Source: Parabacteroides massiliensis
Lineage (GTDB): Bacteria > Bacteroidota > Bacteroidia > Bacteroidales > Tannerellaceae
Assembly: GCF_900155425.1 (NCBI RefSeq)
Contig: NZ_LT700191.1
Location: 1,015,198 to 1,079,197, forward strand
Length of the DNA stretch: 64,000 nt
Direction: 5' to 3'
Shown here piece by piece: positions 58,633 through 64,000 of the stretch. Numbering within the stretch: position 1 is the stretch's first letter; each line of letters starts with the position of its first letter. A model generated the notes under the pieces. The model was given only the letters and a program-made list of their open reading frames with translations. It searched no databases and was not told the DNA's origin. Both the position numbers and the translations under genes were made by a program.

Positions 58633-59763
58633 TCATAAATTCTTTTTCAAGTTTTCTATTATATATTGTTGTTGTCCGGGAGACATTTCCGTATGAATGG
58701 GCAAGGAAAGGACGGATTCGCACAAACGGGTGGAGACATCCAGGCTGCCGGATACACGGGAGATGCGCCGATAGGCTTCCTGATGGTGTACCGGCACGGG
58801 ATAATAGACCATGGAAGGGATCCCCCGCTCTTTCAACAGACACTGAAGGGCATTACGCCGGCCGTCTTTTACCTGAACCGTATATTGGTGATAAACATGG
58901 GTCGAAAAGGCTGACCGCGCAGGGATAACCAACGAATCGCAGGAGGACAAGGCTTCGTCATACCGCGAAGCGACCTGCCGGCGGGCTTCTGCGAACTCTT
59001 CCAGATGTTTCAACTTCACATCCAATATGGCAGCCTGCAACGTATCCAGGCGGGAGTTGCATCCGATCCGCTTATGATGGTATTTGCATTCCTGGCCATG
59101 ATTGGCAATCATGCGGATACGGGTAGCCAGCTCCTCGTCGGAGGTTATCAACGCACCCCCGTCGCCATAGCAGGCCAACGGCTTGGACGGGAAGAAGGAA
59201 GTCGTCCCGATATGTCCGATCGTTCCGGTCTTTTGTACCCGCCCGTCGGAAAAGGTATAATCGGCGCCGATGGATTGGGCGTTATCTTCCACGACATACA
59301 GATGGCGGGCTTCGGCCAAAGCCATGATAGGTTCCATATCGCAAGATTGCCCGAACAGATGGACGGCCACGATCGCTTTTGTCCGCTCCGAAACAGCCGC
59401 TTCTATTTTCCGGGGATCGATATTGAAGGTCCGGGGATCGACATCCACCAGCACGGGCACCAAGCCCAACAAAGCGACAACCTCGGCTGCCGCTATATAA
59501 GTAAATGCCGGCAGGATCACCTCATCGCCGGGCTGAAGTTCCAATGCCATCAAAGCGATCTGCAAAGCGTCTGTCCCGTTGCCACAAGGGATCACGTATG
59601 GGACTTGAAGATAGTCGGCCAAATGCCCGGCAAAGGTTTTCACCTGCAGGCCATTGATAAAGGCACAACTGTCGATCACCGCTTGCATGGACTCATCGAT
59701 CTCCGCTTTGAACCGGAGATATTGCCCATGCAAGTCGACCATCTGTATCTGTTCTTCACACAT
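58633..59763 (-). CDS. DegT/DnrJ/EryC1 aminotransferase (WbpE-like)
   Basis: 376 residues. VIPCGNGTDALQIALMALEL, LPAFTYIAAAEVVALLG, and the PLP-binding Lys in TSFFPSKPLACYGDGGALI. It transfers an amino group from glutamate to a keto sugar nucleotide, and works with the dehydrogenase encoded 4 nt downstream. It ends a leftward operon with metG upstream (9 nt). Confidence 0.93.
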   Translation of the reverse strand: MCEEQIQMVDLHGQYLRFKAEIDESMQAVIDSCAFINGLQVKTFAGHLADYLQVPYVIPCGNGTDALQIALMALELQPGDEVILPAFTYIAAAEVVALLGLVPVLVDVDPRTFNIDPRKIEAAVSERTKAIVAVHLFGQSCDMEPIMALAEARHLYVVEDNAQSIGADYTFSDGRVQKTGTIGHIGTTSFFPSKPLACYGDGGALITSDEELATRIRMIANHGQECKYHHKRIGCNSRLDTLQAAILDVKLKHLEEFAEARRQVASRYDEALSSCDSLVIPARSAFSTHVYHQYTVQVKDGRRNALQCLLKERGIPSMVYYPVPVHHQEAYRRISRVSGSLDVSTRLCESVLSLPIHTEMSPGQQQYIIENLKKNL

Positions 59764-59771
59764 TGTATTGC

Positions 59772-61811
59772 CTATTTCACTTCGCTGCCCGGTTTCACCT
59801 CTTTTTCAGGAGTGATGACAGCCAGTTTGCCGTCGAAATTTTCTGCTGAGAGGATCATTCCTTCGGAAACGATGCCTTTCAACTTGCGCGGAGCCAGATT
59901 GGCTATGAAGCATACCTGCTTGCCAACAAGGTCTTCCGGCTTGTAATGCTGGGCGATACCGGAAACGATCGTTCGTTTTTCCAGGCCGTCATCGATACGG
60001 AACTGCAACAGTTTGTCCGCCTTAGGCACTTTCGTACATTCCAGTACGGTCCCGACGCGGATATCCAGTTTCGTGAAATCGTCAAAAGCGATGTTTTCGC
60101 GGATCGGCTTCGCCTTGTAGTTCGCTTCTTCGTTTGCTTTCTTCGTGTCCAACAGCTTTTGCACCTGTGCTTCGATCACGCTGTCTTCGATCTTCTCGAA
60201 CAGCAGTTCCGATTTGCCCAACTGGTGGCCGGCTTCCAACAGGTCGGTCGATCCCAAACGGTTCCAGCCTAATGGTTCTACATTCAACATCTTGTTCAGT
60301 TTCTCCATGCTGAACGGCAAGAACGGCTCGAAAGCGATCGCCAGGTTTGCCGTGATCTGCAAAGCGATGTTCATGATCGTGGCGACACGTGCCATGTCGG
60401 TCTTTGCCAGCTTCCAAGGTTCCGTGTCAGCCAGGTATTTGTTTCCGATACGTGCCAGGTTCATCGCTTCTTTCTGGGCATCGCGGAAATGGAAGGTATC
60501 CAGCAGGCGTTCCACATTGGCCTTTACATCCGCGAAGTCGGTCAATGTCTGGCGGTCATAATCGGTCAGCTCGCCGGCAGCCGGCACCTTGCCATCAAAA
60601 TACTTTTCGGTAAGCACCAAAGCGCGGTTGACGAAGTTGCCTAAGATGGCAACCAGTTCATTGTTATTGCGTGCCTGGAAATCTTTCCAGGTGAAATCGT
60701 TGTCTTTCGTTTCCGGAGCATTGGCTGTCAAGACATAGCGCAACACATCCTGCTTGCCCGGCATATCTACCAGATATTCGTTCAACCAGACAGCCCAGTT
60801 GCGGGAAGTGGATATTTTGTCACCTTCCAGGTTCAGGAACTCATTGGCAGGCACATTTTCCGGCAGGTTATAAGAACCTTCGGCTTTCAGCATGGCGGGG
60901 AACACGATGCAGTGGAACACGATATTGTCCTTTCCGATGAAATGCACCATCTTGGTTTCAGGATCTTTCCACCAGGTTTCCCAGCTTTCGGGGAGCAGTT
61001 CTTTTGTATTGGAGATATATCCGATAGGCGCGTCGAACCAAACATACAGCACCTTTCCTTCCGCACCTTCCACCGGCACGGGAATACCCCAATCGAGGTC
61101 GCGGCTTACGGCGCGAGGCTGCAATCCCATATCCAGCCAGCTCTTGCACTGTCCGTATACGTTCGGTTTCCACTCCTTATGTCCTTCCAAGATCCATTGG
61201 CGCAGGAACGGTTCCCATTTATCCAAAGGCAGATACCAGTGTTTGGTCTCTTTCATCACCGGCTGGCTGCCGCTGATAGCTGATTTCGGGTTGATCAGTT
61301 CTGTCGGGCTCAAAGACGTACCGCAGGCTTCGCACTGGTCGCCATAGGCCCTTTCATTGCCGCAATGAGGGCAAGTCCCGGTTATATAGCGGTCGGCAAG
61401 GAACTGTTTTGCTTCCTCGTCATAATACTGTTCGCTTGTTTTCTCGATAAACTCGCCTTTATCATATAAGGTACGGAAGAAATCCGATGCCACCTGGCGA
61501 TGCGTAGCCGAAGTCGTACGGGAATAGATATCGAACGAGATGCCGAAATCCTCAAAAGACTTCTTGATAATACCATGATAACGGTCCACCACGTCCTGTG
61601 GCGTAATTCCTTCTTTCTTCGCCCTCAGTGTGATAGGCACTCCATGTTCATCCGATCCACCAATCATCAAAACCTCTTCCCCTTTCAGGCGAAGATAGCG
61701 TGCATAAATATCAGCAGGCACATATACCCCTGCCAAATGCCCGATATGCACCGGTCCGTTCGCATACGGCAACGCCGTAGTTATCAGCGTTCTCTTAAAC
61801 TGTTTTTCCAT
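59772..61811 (-). CDS. metG: Methionyl-tRNA synthetase
   Basis: 679 residues from ATG 61811; an ATG at 61838 lies in the -7 box of the promoter and is excluded. HIGH motif PVHIGHLAG, four-Cys zinc site [18 protein letters not shown], and KISTS (in place of KMSKS). After the anticodon-binding helices, a C-terminal EMAP/CsaA-type tRNA-binding domain ([20 protein letters not shown], about 575-679) is present. Essential gene; a sugar-nucleotide aminotransferase and dehydrogenase follow in the same direction. Confidence 0.97.
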   Translation of the reverse strand: MEKQFKRTLITTALPYANGPVHIGHLAGVYVPADIYARYLRLKGEEVLMIGGSDEHGVPITLRAKKEGITPQDVVDRYHGIIKKSFEDFGISFDIYSRTTSATHRQVASDFFRTLYDKGEFIEKTSEQYYDEEAKQFLADRYITGTCPHCGNERAYGDQCEACGTSLSPTELINPKSAISGSQPVMKETKHWYLPLDKWEPFLRQWILEGHKEWKPNVYGQCKSWLDMGLQPRAVSRDLDWGIPVPVEGAEGKVLYVWFDAPIGYISNTKELLPESWETWWKDPETKMVHFIGKDNIVFHCIVFPAMLKAEGSYNLPENVPANEFLNLEGDKISTSRNWAVWLNEYLVDMPGKQDVLRYVLTANAPETKDNDFTWKDFQARNNNELVAILGNFVNRALVLTEKYFDGKVPAAGELTDYDRQTLTDFADVKANVERLLDTFHFRDAQKEAMNLARIGNKYLADTEPWKLAKTDMARVATIMNIALQITANLAIAFEPFLPFSMEKLNKMLNVEPLGWNRLGSTDLLEAGHQLGKSELLFEKIEDSVIEAQVQKLLDTKKANEEANYKAKPIRENIAFDDFTKLDIRVGTVLECTKVPKADKLLQFRIDDGLEKRTIVSGIAQHYKPEDLVGKQVCFIANLAPRKLKGIVSEGMILSAENFDGKLAVITPEKEVKPGSEVK

Positions 61812-61835
61812 ACCTTGTGTTCTCTTTTTGAGAGG

Positions 61836-61843
61836 CAAAGGTA
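61836..61843 (-). promoter_or_regulatory. metG -7 element
   Basis: TACCTTTG on the minus strand, 24 nt before the ATG at 61811. It fixes the metG start, since the alternative ATG overlaps it. Confidence 0.65.
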
Positions 61844-61925
61844 CACATTTCTTGCTTAACCTAAAAAAGAAAGGAATATCATTAGTTGTTATAATCCGAC
61901 TAAGGATACACTAAATAAGTTACCG

Positions 61926-63587
61926 CTAATCATAAGTCAACTCCATTTCGTCCAGATAGAGCGTACTACCTTCCCCGCCTGTGAAATAATCACCATATTT
62001 GCTGGCTGTCGCCACAATAATAAGATATTTGGGTTTGCGATAATCACGATAATCTAACTGAATTGTATATTCCTCATAACCAGATATGGTCTTAGCAGAA
62101 ATGAACTCACCATAAGCAATAATATTTTTATCATTCTTGCTAAACAACTGCCGTTCCGACTTCTTGGTTTTGATCTCATAAGGTTCTGCTTTATCAGACA
62201 GAGCCACATAAATATGACAAGAATCCGGTCTGCCAAGCAAATAATTATAATCGGAATCGCTACTTTTATTTATCTCAGCCGAAGTATATTTGTATTTAAA
62301 CTTCAAACCTGTCGGATAAGTTTCAAATGGACGTCCAAAGCTCAAGACACCGTTAGTACCGTCTGTACGGATATACGAACCGACAAATATATTACCTGCC
62401 GCAAACTTACCGATACCGGCAATTCCGACAAACCGCGATTCCAATTTGGCAGCTTTTCCGGTTCCGTTACTCGTTTCATCTGTCGGAATCGTATTGCTGT
62501 CTCCCAATGTAGTAGCTCCTCTATTTCCCGTATCCCAAAAAGAAACACTTGTTGCCAACCACGGATTCCATAATTTACCATCTTGATGCCATTCGTCAAA
62601 ACTACCATTGGTCAATGACACTGATGCAGCAGTCTTACATTCCACTTCTTCTCCTACAACACCATCAACCATCACACGATACACATAAGTAGTATTCGGA
62701 TTCAAATTTGTTATTGTAGCCGTGAAAGATGTACCGTTGACGGTTACGGAACTTGCCGGAAGCGTCTGCCAACTATCATCCACCTGTGTTTGAGACGAAC
62801 TCTTTTCTCTGTATTCTATTACCGGAACCTTACCTTCCTGAATCATTCCGGTTACTATGATCCGATTGACCATCGCTATCGCTTCGCCACCGGAAACAGC
62901 GCCACCATCCGTATGCAGAATTGTCACTTTCCAAGTCTCCGTTACTCCAAAACGAGTCACTTCAAATGAGCGAGGACGCGAAAAATCCGTTATCGTCGTC
63001 GGATCAGGGACAACTGTTCCTACCGAACCGCCCAGTTGCATCTTAGTCACCGTTATCCGATCCAAATGTTGCTCTTTTGCCACATACACGATCATCTCCC
63101 GATTTGCCAAATCGATTACCGGTTCACCCACCTGATTGCTGACTTGCACAGCCCGGTCTATCGTCTGATTAACCGTTATCTTCCAAGGATACTCTTGATA
63201 TGTCTGCAAAAGCAATGAGACAGACGAAGAAAAATCCACCCGTGTATCGGCATTCTTGGGCAAACTGTCCAAAGAAGAAAATCCGATTCGTGGAAAAGCG
63301 TTATAGTTGAGACACGCCACAGAATCCATCCGTACCTCCGCATCATTAGTCACCACCAACTTCTTGATCCGGAGAGTTGCAAGATCGACCGCGTCGCCCA
63401 CCTTTACCGTTACTATCCCTTTAGTCTTGTCTATTTCCAACGTATTATCCAATTGCCCTTCTACCAGGAAATCGGTAATACTTCCTTCCCGATATGGATA
63501 AGGAATATCATTCTCTATACATGAAACAAGAAAGAACAAACAACAGAGAAAACCTGTCACATTTCGTTTTATATGATTTATATCCAT
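61926..63587 (-). CDS. Lipoprotein with PCMD-type C-terminal domain
   Basis: 553 residues. Lipobox LFFLVSC (Cys about 23). Residues about 35-215 hold repeated beta domains with Asp-rich turns (ITDFLVEGQLDNTLEIDKTK, a TWKVTILHT segment), about 225-320 an Fn3-like domain (NGTSFTATITNLNPNTTYVY), and about 325-553 a jelly-roll-like domain starting SLTNGSFDEWHQDGKLWNPW. That last part matches the PCMD (putative carbohydrate metabolism) family of Bacteroidota surface lipoproteins. Likely an outer-membrane glycan-binding or surface-layer protein. It lies 6 nt downstream of the beta-barrel gene. Confidence 0.8.
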   Translation of the reverse strand: MDINHIKRNVTGFLCCLFFLVSCIENDIPYPYREGSITDFLVEGQLDNTLEIDKTKGIVTVKVGDAVDLATLRIKKLVVTNDAEVRMDSVACLNYNAFPRIGFSSLDSLPKNADTRVDFSSSVSLLLQTYQEYPWKITVNQTIDRAVQVSNQVGEPVIDLANREMIVYVAKEQHLDRITVTKMQLGGSVGTVVPDPTTITDFSRPRSFEVTRFGVTETWKVTILHTDGGAVSGGEAIAMVNRIIVTGMIQEGKVPVIEYREKSSSQTQVDDSWQTLPASSVTVNGTSFTATITNLNPNTTYVYRVMVDGVVGEEVECKTAASVSLTNGSFDEWHQDGKLWNPWLATSVSFWDTGNRGATTLGDSNTIPTDETSNGTGKAAKLESRFVGIAGIGKFAAGNIFVGSYIRTDGTNGVLSFGRPFETYPTGLKFKYKYTSAEINKSSDSDYNYLLGRPDSCHIYVALSDKAEPYEIKTKKSERQLFSKNDKNIIAYGEFISAKTISGYEEYTIQLDYRDYRKPKYLIIVATASKYGDYFTGGEGSTLYLDEMELTYD

Positions 63588-63593
63588 ACCTCG

Positions 63594-64000
63594 TCAAAAA
63601 TAGAAGTTCATACCTAAGTTAATCGAAAATAGGTCTATCTTAAAATTAGCGGAACTGCTACGCCGTGAGCCTTTCTCAATCTGGTCGGTTGTCTGATCAG
63701 TCCACTTCATATTAAAACCCAGTACGCCAATCGACACCTCAACGGCTGCAAAGTTAGTGATAAAAGCCGTCAGACCCGGTGCCATTCCGATCTGCAAATT
63801 CTGAATGGTCTGGTAGGTACCGGTATAATCGGCACCAGTACCCGAAGAGTTTTTACCCTGTCCATAACCATAGGTCACGCGAGCTTCATTAAACAAACCA
63901 AAAATCTTACTGCTTCCAATCGGCATATAGGTACGCACAAATCCAGTAGCAGAAAAAATGTGTTCCAAATAATTTAGATCACTGATATCAAAATTAATAT
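63594..64000 (-). CDS. Outer-membrane beta-barrel protein, C-terminal part (continues off right edge)
   Basis: About 135 residues, open to the window edge. It shows alternating strands with aromatic ends: FSATGFVRTYMPIGS, FGLFNEARVTYGYGQGKNSS, LQIGMAPGLTAFITNFAAVE and a final strand ending in Phe (SINLGMNFYF), which is the recognition signature of outer-membrane barrels. It resembles small OmpW/porin-like barrels and is co-transcribed with the PCMD-type lipoprotein. Confidence 0.75.
   Translation of the reverse strand, partial: INFDISDLNYLEHIFSATGFVRTYMPIGSSKIFGLFNEARVTYGYGQGKNSSGTGADYTGTYQTIQNLQIGMAPGLTAFITNFAAVEVSIGVLGFNMKWTDQTTDQIEKGSRRSSSANFKIDLFSINLGMNFYF

Overview
The window comes from a Bacteroidales bacterium, most likely Parabacteroides or a close Bacteroides relative (inference). 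The grounds are SusC/SusD pairs with FecI/FecR regulators, many lipoprotein glycosidases, a serine-type sulfatase, DUF4252 and PCMD-type proteins, and repeated promoters with the Bacteroidota -7 element TAnnTTTG. No rRNA, tRNA or CRISPR array was seen.

Positions 1 to about 20.43 kb are one end of a Mu-like transposable prophage that runs off the left edge. Reading leftward from its immunity end, there is a LexA/CI-type repressor (19401-20138, rightward) facing an early promoter. A leftward early operon follows: small genes, a HTH protein, MuA-like transposase, MuB-like ATPase, a second P-loop ATPase, a GemA-like protein, a DUF3164-like protein and CxxCxGxG zinc proteins, ending at a strong terminator (11246-11279). 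A lone leftward gene (10830-11126) with its own -7 box may be the late activator. The virion genes form two divergent blocks from about 4.1 kb. Rightward are terminase small and large subunits, gp36-like, portal, a MuF head protein with a toxin-like tail, gpG-like and a tail-completion-like protein. Leftward are the ClpP-type prohead protease/scaffold, a capsid protein with a C-terminal BACON-like domain, then an amidase, holin and two overlapping spanin-like genes.

The best candidate for an interesting system is the MuF protein at 7945-9549. Its last ~200 residues look like a papain-fold (Tox-PL-like) toxin with Cys, His and a Glu-Pro-Gln motif. A small acidic gene (9511-9759) lies head-on over its 3' end and has its own full host-type promoter, as expected for an immunity gene kept on in the lysogen.

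From about 21.2 kb the sequence is host. A DUF4252 - ECF sigma - membrane protein - DUF4252 operon (21.2-23.0 kb) comes first. A decayed glycan locus (23.0-30.0 kb) follows: a SusD tail remnant, an intact large GH106-like hydrolase, a broken GH78 rhamnosidase, a DUF4143 ATPase island, a truncated metallo-beta-lactamase gene, a frameshifted fragment and a lipoprotein. Then come mutS, a beta-helix lipoprotein, a sulfatase and a metallo-hydrolase (30.3-36.9 kb), a second SusD tail remnant and a GH127-like enzyme (37.1-39.1 kb).

A sigma/anti-sigma-controlled PUL (39.5-49.5 kb) carries STN-SusC, SusD, an exported FAD oxidoreductase and an exported polysaccharide-pyruvyl-transferase-like protein. 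A tight four-gene operon (49.7-54.4 kb) encodes an esterase, a Ca-loop protein of unknown function, a TIM-barrel isomerase-like protein and a GH43-like lipoprotein. The right end is mostly housekeeping: YitT, a 21-bp-periodic repeat inside a 15-bp inverted repeat, MetY facing an Lrp regulator, a sugar dehydrogenase/aminotransferase pair, MetG, a PCMD-type lipoprotein and a partial outer-membrane beta-barrel.
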